A stretch of DNA of 64,000 nt from Filosporella fistucella (taxonomy: Eukaryota; Ascomycota; Leotiomycetes; Helotiales): positions 2,976,001 to 3,040,000 of the forward strand of contig JAQJZZ010000010.1 in the NCBI GenBank assembly GCA_030077755.1, given 5' to 3'. The notes under the pieces are model-generated. The model was not told where the DNA came from and made no database searches. It was given only the letters and a program-made list of their open reading frames with translations. The position numbers and the translations under genes are program-made. This document shows, one piece after another, positions 26,783 through 38,228 of this stretch (position 1 is the stretch's first letter; each line of letters opens with the position of its first letter).

Positions 26783-28408
26783 CGGCTTGGACGACACCTG
26801 CTGCTACGCCTTGTAAGTGTAGATAGGAGCTTACCCCTAAGTGACCCCATAGAGTTTTCTTAAAGAGAGTGAGATGAGGGAGAGATGAACTAGTGGGAAG
26901 AAGATTGGTGTGTAATTTGATTCTTGATTTGTGTTTTTGAGATTGTTTACCTCCACCAGGGAGTCTTTTTGGATTTTATGCGTCCAGAGTGGGTGATGAA
27001 GAATTTGATGTGGTATGATTAGTGTGCTAGTTGTATTTTGAATAAGATAACATTAGTTTGATCAAATCAGAATATTCACAGATTCAAATGCTCTTCATGC
27101 TTCCTTATATCAGCTACCTTAGATATATATAAAAACCTCAGAAGAATGTTCCATTAGCCATTTTTTGTTACCCGGGCCGCTTTTGTAAGCGAGAGAGAGG
27201 GAAGGCTGAAAAGCCACTGTCAGTGGCTCAGTGTCAAGGGAGTTATGTGTATCTAAAGAATTCAGTCATACTTGAATCTTTCAAAGTTATATTTGAGCTA
27301 CTGTATATTTCAGTAGTATCTTGATTCCATCCTGTTGACTACCCCTCTTCACACGAGTCCGCCTTTCAATGGCGAAGTCTCGGTGGAGGCCTCCGGTGTC
27401 TTGGTTGAGGGCTGTTATATCTTCAGTTCACCACTAAAGTGCTCTGAGTCGTAGGCGTATACCTGTCCACAAGGCCCTGTCGAATTTAATCGATATTTAT
27501 CAGCATTATATTCCCCTTATTAATGGCTCTTCTAGTCCTGACAAGAAGGTTTTCATCACACTCAGCATCCCTGTCCACAACTCGCACTTTATTTTCAATT
27601 CTGATACCAATATTTCGAATCTAGTGATCTCGCCTAACAGAATTCGTAAAGCGTTGTTGTTTATCAATTCCATGTCTTGAGGTACGGCTGTGTACATGTG
27701 AATCCGTCTGTTAGTCCCGAAAGTAGATGATCGTTGTGGATGAAGGAAACTAGCTCTAGGCAGGCCAGATACCAGCACGCTTCGTTGATTTGTTCAATAA
27801 GTTCTGGTTCCTTGATATCACAGACTCTGTCTACTGCGTCGAAAAGTTTGTCGATTTTGCGCCAATCCAGCCTTGCTCAGACCAGATGTCGGTTACTGTG
27901 GAGGCAAAAGCAGGTGGGCTTGGACGGCTTGTGGAAGTTTGGTAATCATTTGGGCTCATACTGCAGCTGTAAACTTGATGCAGACAGTGAAGAAAAATGG
28001 TAAGCTTCAGCATTGCAGAAGCTCTTATACACGTACAAGTTCAACTAAGAAGCCCTTCGAGAATCATATATTGCGATAAACCGTGGGCGAAGTAGGTATA
28101 CTTCAACACTTGGAATGGTGAATCAACATGATCAACATTATGAGTGAATCGAGTGGAAGACATAGGGCGATCTCCTATTCTTACAGTTACTTCACACTGC
28201 CAATCTCGGGAATGTGATATCATTTGACAATGGAGATAGATCAGAACCAAGTTCAAATTAGACTATGAATATGAAGCTGGAAAATAATTTCCTTTTGCCA
28301 CTCTTGTAAAATAGTTAATGATACAGAGTTCATTGCGGGGATGATTTCTTAGTGATTTGGAAATGAAAGAAAGTCCTTGGGACCACCTTGCCCCGATCTG
28401 AAAGATCA
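26783..28408. other. Intergenic, with a possible coding remnant
   Basis: No complete gene. A minus-strand frame at 27663-27876 reads protein-like and is listed separately. Other frames (27734-28079 + and 28041-28256 -) have no domain. A CTGTCAGTGGCTCAGTGTCA-like patch near 27220 shows weak symmetry only. Confidence 0.45.
27663..27876 (-). pseudogene. Possible gene remnant or unresolved exon
   Basis: On the minus strand this frame reads LDWRKIDKLFDAVDRVCDIK, then EPELIEQINEACWYLACLEL, before a stop at 27663. The composition is typical of a helical protein, unlike surrounding noise. It is closed upstream by a stop at about 27877, and no splice model linking it to a start was found. It could be an exon of a spliced gene I cannot resolve, a decayed gene or chance. 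Confidence 0.25.
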
Positions 28409-30840
28409 CTAAGGTTCATCGTCCAAAGAGCCATCCTCCCAGTCATCGAGATTGAAGAACTCAATCACATCGGGAGCATGAGTCTCATTCCCAACAACGC
28501 TCCCTCCATAGGTAAGATACCCTTCCACATCCGGTGTATCGATCCTTCCAAGCACTTCAGATTGATTACCCATGACCCAAGCCTATGATACATGCATTAG
28601 TACATTCTTGTTTTGGACTCAAACTTTCAAAGCCAAATTACTTACAGTGTTCATGCCCCATACCATATGGGGCAAAAGATGGCAGTGAATCATCCAGACA
28701 CCTGGATGATCGATCCTGAGTCTCCAGGCTCTCCATGATGACAGCGTATTATTCGGGGCCGATCCACCATACCGGTAGAGATTGGTTGTACTGTCGAAGC
28801 GTTAGCGTTTCCATCTTTCATATAGATATCGATGTCCCAAGGACCAAGCCTTCGAATTACTAATACATGGACCACTTACTCTCTCTTGACTGGGTGTCCA
28901 ATAGAACTCTTCCATCTTGCTTCATTTGCCTTGGCATTGTACACACCCTCTCCAGAGCCCAGGTCCCAATAATGTGCCCCATGAGCATGCCATGGATGAG
29001 TTTCCGTTCCACCTCCATCAGAACCGGTTCCCTGAACCACAATTTCAAGTACCTCACCCATTCTTGCTGGGAATGCAAAAGTGACTGGATCTAAACCATC
29101 ATTCTTGACAGCACGTTCCATCGACGGCCAGTTGGATCCACCATCTTTGTATAGAGATACAAGATATGGCTCATATACAGTACCTTCATTCCAGGTAATG
29201 CCATTCAGCTTGTAAAGAAGACCACCGTCCTTGATGAAAAGATGAGAAGTGATATTCACTCTTCGTGTAACTTCTGCCGCAGTGGGAAAGTCTTTTGCGT
29301 TAAGTGAAGCAGTTGGGTGGTCAGAATCATTGTAAGGTTTCAATGAGTATTCTAGCCAGTAAGGGTCTGTTGGTGGTAAGGTGAGGGGTGGAGTAGCTGG
29401 TGGGTAGACTTCAGGTTTGTCGTCCACCGCTGGCTTGCCGAAGTTGAGGACTGCGAATGACTGAGTTTTCCCTCCAAACTCGCGAGTCTCCAGTTGGATG
29501 TAGTAATACTGCTTTGTTGGCTTCTTGATGGTATGTAGAAGGAAACTGAATCGTTGACCAGGCGCAACTTGCATGAATGAGGTGGGAAATTTCTCAGTGT
29601 AGGCTCTATTTCACTGTTAGCTGATTATTTATCGAGGTAAACATGAAGGAATTCTTACCCATCCACTTCGATAATTTCGAGATCATCATGGCCCTCTATG
29701 GCCAGAATATCAAAAGACAAGCCGGTTCCACCAATAAGCCTCATTCGATAGGTTTTGTCAGGTTCCACATTAATTATGGTCAATGAATCATTGCACTTTG
29801 CTCCTGGGTCTGTCGTACCACCAGCTTTTCCGTTGATAAGAACCATCTCTTGTGCTCTCTCATATTCCATGGGAATAGCTAGCAAAGCTTCCTCAATGAA
29901 CCTGCAACAGATTAGAAACCTATTAAGACAAGATTTTGCTGGCAGGCAGATGAAAATCTCTGCTCAAAAACTGATAGTCCTCGTTTTATGGCTGCTTGAA
30001 GGATGGAAAAGACTGGAGAGAATGGTAGCATACTCATCACTGTCTGGGAAGACATCTTGGACTAATAGAATACGATCTTCGTGGTAGTGGTGTGGCGTGT
30101 CCTTAGCATCCTCAATCTGACACAGGTCAGTACTTCATGTTACATCGCGTGCTAAAACAAAGGGAGGAAAATTCTTGGTTCGTAGCATGAATAGAAGATT
30201 TCTTACGATCAAAGGACCAGTACACGAAATTGCTTGAAGGCCCACATGTGAGTGATAGAAATACGTCCCGGCAAATCCAAGTGGTACGTGTAGTTCGTAA
30301 TCGAAGAAATGACCCGGGGGTATGGGCCACTGTGCAGCTTGGGGAGTACCATCGGAGAATGGAGCTGTGGCCATTGTGAGACCATGCCAGTGCTAATTAC
30401 CAATTAGTCACGGGAGGTAAATACTCGAGTCTCAAATTCTCTGCTAAATTCTTCCATGCTGGCAAAGGACGGCGTAATTGTAAACAATACATTCAAGGTG
30501 AGAGATATTGGGCGTATAATTTCAAAATAAGAAATGATGGAGAGGAAACGATAGCCAATTTTCAACATACCATGGTGAGGTTTTGATGGCCTATATTATT
30601 GTAGACCCTGATCCAAATTGTATCGCCTTCCTTGAATCGGAGAGCAGGTCCTGGACTCGTGCCATTGACAACTAAAATCTCTTTCTCAGGCACACATGAT
30701 TGTTTTCTCGCCTCATGAGTGACGTTGAGCACTGCATCTGGGACGAAACCTTTATCATGCTTCACCGTTGCGGATGCCACTCCAAATAACCCTGGGGCCA
30801 GAGCCGAGATGGCGGGAATGACTACTCTGAAAAGATGCAT
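28409..30840 (-). CDS. Secreted multicopper oxidase (laccase / ascorbate-oxidase-like)
   Basis: Copper enzyme that oxidises phenol-like substrates and reduces O2 to water outside the cell. Minus-strand exons 30840-30571, 30392-30207, 30116-30034, 29901-29659, 29605-28880, 28790-28646 and 28582-28409 close to 608 aa. MHLFRVVIPAISALAPGLFG followed by VASA is a signal peptide. All four copper motifs are intact: HWHG (H91, H93), HSH (H137, H139), HPWHAHG (H464, H467, H469) and HCHLLPHMVWGM (H538, C539, H540, H544, axial M549). Several N-glycosylation sites occur. The axial Met and the C-terminus resemble ascomycete ascorbate-oxidase-type MCOs more than classical ligninolytic laccases. Substrate is not readable from sequence. 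It lies downstream of, and on the same strand as, an O-methyltransferase gene. Confidence 0.9.
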
Positions 30841-31333
30841 CTCCAAGGTTAACGAGAGAAGGTTTGAGGGAGATAGGGATCGCTGTGCATCAAATACGGC
30901 CTTTATATACGCAACTATGTCTTGCAGGGTGTCCGAGCAAAGGGTTACTGCACTTGAGATTGCAAATACTTCTGATCGTCGCTGTTGTGTTACGTTGTCC
31001 TTGTGTGATGCATATTTGACTTGTGGTATGGGCTTTTGAGCAGCTGGCCTAAGATCAACATTACTAAAACCGAGGAACTTCCCGGACATATGAGAGATCG
31101 GCCCGATCTGTATGACTTTGAAGCATCACTGTTGCATTTTGGAAAATCTCGGAAGAGCAGTAGAGTCACTGATGCGATAATTGAGGTTATCAAAGAGTGT
31201 TCCTGAACGCAAAGGTACTTCAAGCAAGCATCTTATAATCTATGCATTCTATATTGGCCAATTAAAAGAACCTCAAATCTTATTCTCGTGCTGCCTCACT
31301 TAGTCTTTGAATATTCCTTCTACAATCAACTTT
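30841..31333 (-). promoter_or_regulatory. Multicopper oxidase promoter region
   Basis: 493 bases between the O-methyltransferase stop and the oxidase ATG. Short frames here (30990-31223 -, 31021-31206 +) are chance. It must hold the oxidase promoter; no specific site is assigned. Confidence 0.45.
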
Positions 31334-32804
31334 TCACTTGCGAATAACCTCCAAAACCCTAAACCAGCAACCTCCGTCTTCGCCATGCACACTTACAAGT
31401 TGCAAACCAGCATTGTCTAGGAGGGCTCTCCACTGCTTTTCGCTCCGTTCCACTCCACCAAAAGTCAGCATGTTGATATCTGACCACGCAGTCTGGATGT
31501 CAACTTTTCCAAGCGGCATCACGATTTCAGATATCAGCAGCCGCGAAACTCCAACCACCATTGCCGCTGCTAGATGTTGCAATATTACAATGCAATCAGA
31601 GTCAGACCAATCGTGTAGGCAACGGTGAATGTAGTAAAAGAGAGCGCCTGCACGTCGTAAGTGTCTCAGCCGTTCTTAAAGATGAGCAGAGCTTACCTCT
31701 GATAGGCTGTGGCTTGAAGAAATCATGCGCCATACCCACCACACCCATAGGGAGGAAATTTGCGACCCTGTCAATAACCTCCTTCTGATCCTGCATCACA
31801 AATTTGCCTTTATATCCTCGACAGGCTTTGCGGATCGCAAGCGTAGCTTGACCCATGCCGCTGCCGACATCTACAAGTAGAACCGTCTCGTCAGTAGTTC
31901 TAATTTCGTCGAACCGCTTTCTGAAAGGAAATAGGTCATAGGGGCGAGATGTTTGAGAAGAACGAGCTTGCATTGCGTCATTGAAGTTCTTGAAGCGAAC
32001 TGGATCTTGAAGCAGGAACTCAAACATTGATTTGCCGTGGGTGTCATGGGCAAAGGTGTACGGATTATTGCTGTGAGAGATGGGGTTGAGGTAACCATTT
32101 CTCTTGAAAAACTCTGGCATTTTCATACTCGCGACACAAATTTCATCGAACCTGAGGACGGTGAACGATTAGCATAGATGCTTTCGAAAAGATGCGGAAT
32201 AAGCTTACATCATTTTGAAGTTTGCTCTCAGAGGAGGCTCCAAATACACCATTGAGTTTGGCGTATGAGTATAAACTTCTGGTTGCGGCTCTTGGAAAAA
32301 TGTGGGAATGACAACACGCATCAATCGAACTTTTCCTCGTTAGTGATCGTCACTCCATTTCATATAATCTGCTACAAACCAAGAAGAGCTTCGTCAACAT
32401 CCAGTTTGTTAGCTAGCGTTCTAGCTGACATCTCGCTGCCATCAACCGGCAAGCTATCAAAAACACCCATTTCCAACAATGTTCTGAGCGAGCTAGTACG
32501 AAGGCACTACATCCATCATCCTTAATCAGCTCTAGCTATACACATATCTTTGGGAGTACATTAAAAACCTTACCTCCTCATAATGCAGCATGATCATATT
32601 CAACGGCCCGTAGATGGCGCTCTGCATCTGCTTAACGCTCTCTACCATTGCAACCTGACGTTGGGAGATTCGACCAATTGCCTCAAGATCATTAGATAAG
32701 ATGTTCTTCTCAAAAGTTGAAGAGTATGCATCCACGGCATTTGTGAGGATCTGGAGACTGGATTTGATAGCCTGGTGCTGGGCCATCATCTGCTGCTTGT
32801 CCAT
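31334..32804 (-). CDS. S-adenosylmethionine-dependent O-methyltransferase (COMT-like)
   Basis: Transfers a methyl group from SAM to a hydroxyl, typically on an aromatic secondary metabolite. Minus-strand exons 32804-32574, 32506-32380, 32329-32209, 32151-31697 and 31647-31334 close to 415 aa, normal for the family. The N-terminal helical dimerisation/winged-helix part contains LLEMGVFDSL and VRLMRV. The SAM motif is VDVGSGMGQ (D254-G260). The catalytic-base context HRCLHDWSD has H323. The C-terminus (WRALLDNAGLQLVSVHG) is the usual last strand-helix pair. Intron 2 has a clear CACTAAC branch site. The protein resembles fungal polyketide O-methyltransferases such as those of the sterigmatocystin type. 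No polyketide synthase is within the window. Confidence 0.88.
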
Positions 32805-34213
32805 ATTGGTTTTCGTCGGAGAGAATCAAAAATTCTTTGATCTCAAGACGGGCTTGGTTCGCGACTTGGAAGGGTGATGAGGTGGCAAATTTTATGAATA
32901 GTACGTTTGAAGCAGATATCATATGCCAATTTTCTAAGAACTTCCTCCTAAACTTATCATTCGCCAGAGCAATCGAATTAGGGGACGGCGGGAGTAGCTA
33001 CCAGAGCTACGATAAACGACTTTCTACCTAGTATAGAGATCGGCATCACATTGTACTGACCCTGCATAGATCTCTGCGAGTATTCAATAGATCTGAGTAT
33101 TTTTGGTCCCGTTGTTCAAGGGTTCACCTCAACTGTACTTCGAAGTACAATGGAAATCTCCACCTGTACACCAATGCATAATAGACCAAGATCTTCAAAC
33201 GATCGAAATGTACGGAATTTATGGTACCGAGGTGCTGTAGCGGTGGTGTTGTACGACGCTAGGCTTTGAGACTGGTGACATAAATCTAAGACTTAATTTA
33301 GTATTATGGAGCGGTGTATTAGGGGCACTTGTGCCTGTTTGTTGATCCACTCAAATGAGACAACCACTACAATTTACTAGTACTACTTGGTATGACTAAC
33401 CATTTAAAAACTCTAACATAGCCGGGGAAAGAAGCATACTTTCCGACTTGACAATTTCTTTTCTTTTTTCTTCTTCATAGTTGTCTCTGAATTTTGAATG
33501 GTGATGCAACGTAATTATGCATACAATGACTCTCCCACAGAGCGCCAATGTGGAGGACTTAGCACTTCTACCTGGGATAATGAATGACAATGGCACTTGA
33601 TGCAGGGTATCTTCTGTATCACTGAGCTCTGAGTCGACTTCTGAATGTTATACTCCATACTCGTCTCTCCTGCTCCAAAGTCTACTTTGAGGATAATTCC
33701 ACGGATACTACCTACGGTTTCACCGATACCTCAACACATGTCCAATAGGACTCGGTAAAATTCACCAATTGAATTCGCAAGTGGCGTAATGCTTCCGCCG
33801 GCAGGTTTAGTTTGAAACAGCATCAATGTCGGCGAGATAATATTCCCAGATATTTTCGACGATACATACCGCTGCATCTCGTGGGAACGAAGTGGGCCAT
33901 TGAGCTATGAACGTCTCTGAAGTACAGCCATGGATTCCGAATTCGGAAGTGATATCCTCGCCAAGCTCCTTTTCCACTTCGTACCCTGAGAAGTATTTAT
34001 GTTTTTTCACTCTTGATATAGTCCTCAAGGTAATATATTCTGTCTCCATATGTTCATTTAGTCTGCATAAACTTTAATTGTGTGATCCCATCTATTACGG
34101 TATCATCTCAGCTCTAGCTGCAGATGTTTCTGGGCATGTGTTGCACCGCAGTTTGCATAACCCAATGTCCAACTCTAAATAGAACGGCGCAGAATTTCTC
34201 GGAATTGCGGATT
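32805..34213. other. Intergenic
   Basis: About 1.4 kb without a convincing gene. A minus-strand frame at 33807-34049 (80 aa, starting METEYITLRTISRVKK, ending in ENIWEYYLADIDAVSN) reads somewhat protein-like and could be a small gene or relic, but has no recognised domain. Other frames (32710-32922 -, 32837-33031 +, 33396-33596 -) look random. Confidence 0.4.
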
Positions 34214-35276
34214 CTAATTCAATCTCAAGAACCTGAAGCCCTCATTTTCCCCGTTCGCACTGACGATATCATCTTCTCTTCTCTTCGCCTCCTTACCAAG
34301 AGCCGAAACCACGGTGATATCCTCTCCAATTCCCTCACGAGTACATCTTCTCAGCTTACTAATAGCCTTCGAAACATTATCAAAAACCTCCTCCTCTCCA
34401 TCAACGGTCGAATCACGTGTATTTGAGATTTTCTGCTCCATCTTTCTAATCAGGGTCTTCGAATGGTGTTGGAAGTTGTTGACAGCACTACGGAGAGCGT
34501 ACTCTTGAGGTAGCTGGGATGTCGGAGTGGTTGGTGTAGTAGAAGTAGGGAGCGAATCGATGGGGTTGGCGGAACGGGTGATGAGAGGTGGTGTAGACGT
34601 CTCGCCGCTGTGGGCGGCTTCCATAGTCAAGATGTGGTCCAGAGATCCGAACGAGAGTGTTTTGCAACGACAGAGAGGATTTTCGCAATTCTGACATTAA
34701 ATTAGCTTTTCATTGCTTCTATTCTTCTGGTGATGAATGAATTTAAGCAGTTAAATCACAAATACTCACGTCTTTCTCTCTAACCCACACTCCTGATGGT
34801 GGGGTCGAAGTTTCACTTCCACAACTACATTGCGGACTTTTGAGTCTATATTCCACCGCCTTCACCCTATCTCCAATATCCTTCATCACTTTGCCATGCA
34901 CATCCACAATCTCTTTCCACATCATTTGATATTCCTCCGTTTGATTTGTTCCAGTCTCTGGTTCCAAAAACAGGATTTCAACCGAGATTCGGGACTCGAG
35001 GTAGTTGTGAAGTGTATGGAGGATAGTTTGCGGGTCCTCGACGACAGTGGGAAGAGTTGACAAAGCCGAAGATGATTTCGAAGGTAGAGGGTGAGCTGTG
35101 AACCAATTTTGGAGAATAGAGTGAGATGTTGAACCTGCTGGGGGTGCGCCTGCATGTTCGAGTACTGTGGCAGCATCAAGAGCCTGGTCTTGGATGCCTG
35201 TTTCGCTCCGAGCTTCAGGAAAGAGTGCCCATATTGAGCGGAAGAGGAAGTTGAGGTCGTCGATGAGTTTGCCCAT
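34214..35276 (-). CDS. Hypothetical protein with paired Cys motifs (327 aa)
   Basis: Minus-strand exons 35276-34770 and 34690-34214 close to 327 aa with a phase-0 intron (GTGAGT donor). I do not recognise the family. The N-terminal 160 residues are helical and acidic (MGKLIDDLNFLFRSIWALFP, later EYQMMWKEIVDVHGKVMKDI). Around residues 157-180, flanking the splice site, lie QCSCG and NCENPLCRC, a C-x-C ... C-x4-C-x-C arrangement that could bind zinc. A Thr/Pro-rich linker and a C-terminal helical region follow (ALRSAVNNFQHHSKTLIRKM). There is no signal peptide or membrane segment. It is probably a cytosolic or nuclear fungal-specific protein; function unknown. Confidence 0.75.
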
Positions 35277-35909
35277 ATTGGACTTGGTGTTGCTTTATGC
35301 AAATTTTGGTGGTTTCTCGCTGTCGTTACAGTTTGTAGAAAGGCTTGAGAGCAGAGGACTCGATATGATGAGTGTGTACACTGTGTGCTCAAGTATGTGG
35401 AAACAAAATTGTTTGGAATTGTAAAAGTTTGCAATATGCCAGTAGTGGCGTTTACGGAGTCATAACTTATACTCGAAAGATCGGAGGATTCACTTCGTGA
35501 CGTTGCTTTGAAAGCTGGTCATATTCTCAATTCACTCAGCAGTGATTTATTTGACATCACCAAAGGTAAAATTGAACTTCAGATATACATTATATGACAT
35601 AACTTCTATCCAGTCAATGGCCAGGGCCGCATGTTGGAATGAAATAGGAGAAGTAAAGCTCTCCATATGAATGAAGCAAGGCGCACATTGAAAGAATCTG
35701 GAGTGAACAAAGATGAGTCGGACACTTTCACCTGTACTGGCGATTTGAGGTGCAAAATCAACTGACACGGTGACAAAGGACATTTTGGGAAGGAGCAAGA
35801 AACAACCAAGATCTGGATCAACAGGACTGGTCGACAGAATTATGTGCTCGATTCCAATAGCAACATGGGCCATATGAAACATGGTATCTCTAACAACATT
35901 TCAATACGA
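35277..35909. other. Intergenic
   Basis: Between the starts of the 327-aa gene and the 3' end of NOP4. Frames at 35547-35882 (-) and 35167-35424 (+) lack domains. It holds the promoter of the 327-aa gene and the NOP4 3' region. Confidence 0.45.
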
Positions 35910-38228
35910 TCAAGCACCGCCATTCCTCTTTTTCCTCATTTGCCTCTTTTTCTGAATAATCTGTGCTCTCCTTTGTAGTCGACCCTCCTCTCCGGGAGGA
36001 AAGCCGGGTTTGAATTTCTTCTCGGATACCTGCCCCTTTTTCGAGGCACTCTCTTTTCCATCATCTTTCCTCTTCACAACAACTTTATCAAAACTCTTTT
36101 CTTCCTTCTCGGGTCGGCCCTTCTTGCCTTTCATCCCCACTCGGGTCTTTTTCATGAGTGTGCCTTTTGTGAAAACTTTCTTCTCCTTTTCAGGTAATTC
36201 TCCCTTCTCCCTCTTCTCCACTACCTCCTTACTCCTCAATCTAGCTTTCTCTTCCTTCTCTTTCCGTCGCTGAACTACTTGCGCATTTTCGATGGCAAAT
36301 TCAACAATCAAACGTTGCTTCTTGCCCATAGCGCTAGTCAGGGCATGGCCGTTAAGCCAACGAAGACCCATCAGTGCCCATCTGTGAGAGCTATATTCAA
36401 CGAAGCCATATCCTCGACTTCTACCGGCACCAGATTCCTCTGCGATCTTGGCACCCTCTCTTCCTTCGAAGACGACCTTGGCTTGGCGAACGATACCTTT
36501 ACCCTTCGCTTTCCGCTGTTTCTCGGCCGCTTTCATCTCCTCGCCACCTCGAGCTTCTTCCTCTTTCGATAGCTGAGCCCGTTTCCCTTCTTTCACGTCC
36601 GTGGCAAATTCTACGACGGCCTCACGAGCGAGGGCTTTAAGAGCTTTAGAGTCGATATTGCGAGGCAAGTTGCGGATCGACAAGCGAGTGAGAGACAGAT
36701 GTAAAGTGGGGTTATTCTGGATCAGTTTCTTCCGCTGCATTGCCGAATCTTCTCGCATCTTGATTTCCGACGGAGCCAGCAGCTCGTATAGCGGAGTGCC
36801 GGAGGCAACGGTACCTTCAGACAAGAGGAAAAGCTTACGCTTATCCGTATCCCGTTCTGTACGGAAGTTCGTGCCTTGCTCGGTCAACTTCGAAGCCGAG
36901 TCACGGTCGACAGCTTTGGCGATCTGAAGAACTCGGCCATCGATTGTGTACATGCCGCTAGTATCTGCATCCTCATTCTCGAGGACTGAATGTTTTACTT
37001 TTGGTGCAATAGCATTGGCTCCAGTTGGGGCCCCACGAGGAGCACCACGGTAACATGCGTCTGCATCTTCGACTTTGAAGAAGCAAACAAAACCTGTTCC
37101 CTTCGGACGATCAGTAGCTCGGTCCATCACAACCCGAGCGTATCGAACAGGTCCAAATTGATTAAAGTGCTCCTTGAGGTCGTGATCAAGTGTTGTGAAT
37201 GGTAGATTGCGAACAAAGAGTGTTGTAGAGTTGTCCGTGATCATAACCTTCTGTGGCTTTAGGTCTTCAGGCTCTTCGTCTGATTCATCGTCTTCATCTT
37301 CCCATTTGTCCTCGCCCATCTCCTCGTCTGTATCCAACTTCTCTGGCGGTTCCTCGTCTTCATCCTCTGACTCCAATTGGTCTCCAAAATTCTTGAAAAA
37401 GTTGGCTACATCATCCTCTTCATTTTCGGACTCAGGCGCGGGTTTTTCGTCTGGCTTCGCATCATCCTCATCCACCTTATCCTCTTCCGTTCCGGCGGAT
37501 TTGTTCTGCGCCTCCCATACATCCTTCTCTACAGCCCAATCTACAGCTAGTGTCCTGCCATCAACTAGTGTTCCATTGATTGATGCTAAGGCCTTCTCAG
37601 CTTGTTTTCGGTTTCGCATAACCACAAAACCAAATCCAGCTTGTGTATCCTTGTTCTTGGGCAACGTAGAAAATTTTACCTTCCCATATTTTCGAAATAA
37701 CTCTGCCAAAAGCTCAGGGGTTTTGATGCTCCAAGGTAGATTTCGAATAATAAGCTTTGGGGGCTTTCGTTCCTCAGTCATCTTGTCCAACCTCGCTTTC
37801 TTGATAGCGGCAGCCTCTGCAGATATCTGACTCTTGCGTTTGCCATCAACTTCAGTTTTGCCCATTTCTCGAGATCGAGGTTGTGCAATTTCTATTTTCA
37901 TCTTCCGTCCCATGAAAACTTGCCCATTGAACTCATCCAGAGCTTTCTGAGCATCTTCCGAGTCTGCAAGAGTGACGAATCCATATCCCTTTGATTGTTT
38001 CGTTTCGGTATCGAGTACAACAGTTGCATGTTTGAGTGGGTAATTTTGTGAGAACAATTCAGTGAGAGCTTCGCTTGTTGCAATTGCAGGCAGCGAACGA
38101 ACAAACAGCGTTCTTTGAGCACTAGCATTTGTTTCTTTTCGTGCCTTTTTTGAAGGTGGATCATTTGTCTCCGAAACTGTCTCTGCCACCGCCTCGGCCT
38201 CTTCGGATATGCGTTGACGTTTTCCCAT
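35910..38228 (-). CDS. NOP4: Nucleolar RNA-binding ribosome-biogenesis protein Nop4 (RBM28-type)
   Basis: Nucleolar protein needed for 27S pre-rRNA processing and 60S subunit assembly. Single exon, 772 aa. It carries a set of RNA-recognition motifs. RRM1 starts at about residue 40 (RTLFVRSLPAIATSEALTEL ... SKGYGFVTL). RRM2 lies near 155 (PKLIIRNLPWSIKTPELLAE ... GFGFVVM). RRM3 lies near 335 (TTLFVRNLPFTTLDHDLKEH ... GTGFVCF). A C-terminal divergent RRM begins near 515 (LSLTRLSIRNLPRNIDSKAL ... SRGYGFVEY). Between RRM2 and RRM3 is a long acidic Asp/Glu tract; the tail is Lys-rich, ending QIIQKKRQMRKKRNGGA, which fits nucleolar targeting. RRM number, spacing and charge pattern match Nop4/RBM28. 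It is divergent from MED19 across an 834-base region. Confidence 0.9.
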   Translation of the reverse strand: MGKRQRISEEAEAVAETVSETNDPPSKKARKETNASAQRTLFVRSLPAIATSEALTELFSQNYPLKHATVVLDTETKQSKGYGFVTLADSEDAQKALDEFNGQVFMGRKMKIEIAQPRSREMGKTEVDGKRKSQISAEAAAIKKARLDKMTEERKPPKLIIRNLPWSIKTPELLAELFRKYGKVKFSTLPKNKDTQAGFGFVVMRNRKQAEKALASINGTLVDGRTLAVDWAVEKDVWEAQNKSAGTEEDKVDEDDAKPDEKPAPESENEEDDVANFFKNFGDQLESEDEDEEPPEKLDTDEEMGEDKWEDEDDESDEEPEDLKPQKVMITDNSTTLFVRNLPFTTLDHDLKEHFNQFGPVRYARVVMDRATDRPKGTGFVCFFKVEDADACYRGAPRGAPTGANAIAPKVKHSVLENEDADTSGMYTIDGRVLQIAKAVDRDSASKLTEQGTNFRTERDTDKRKLFLLSEGTVASGTPLYELLAPSEIKMREDSAMQRKKLIQNNPTLHLSLTRLSIRNLPRNIDSKALKALAREAVVEFATDVKEGKRAQLSKEEEARGGEEMKAAEKQRKAKGKGIVRQAKVVFEGREGAKIAEESGAGRSRGYGFVEYSSHRWALMGLRWLNGHALTSAMGKKQRLIVEFAIENAQVVQRRKEKEEKARLRSKEVVEKREKGELPEKEKKVFTKGTLMKKTRVGMKGKKGRPEKEEKSFDKVVVKRKDDGKESASKKGQVSEKKFKPGFPPGEEGRLQRRAQIIQKKRQMRKKRNGGA

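Noticed and set aside
37195..37830. 211-codon plus-strand Ser-rich ORF
   Set aside because: Antisense shadow of the acidic tract between NOP4 RRMs.
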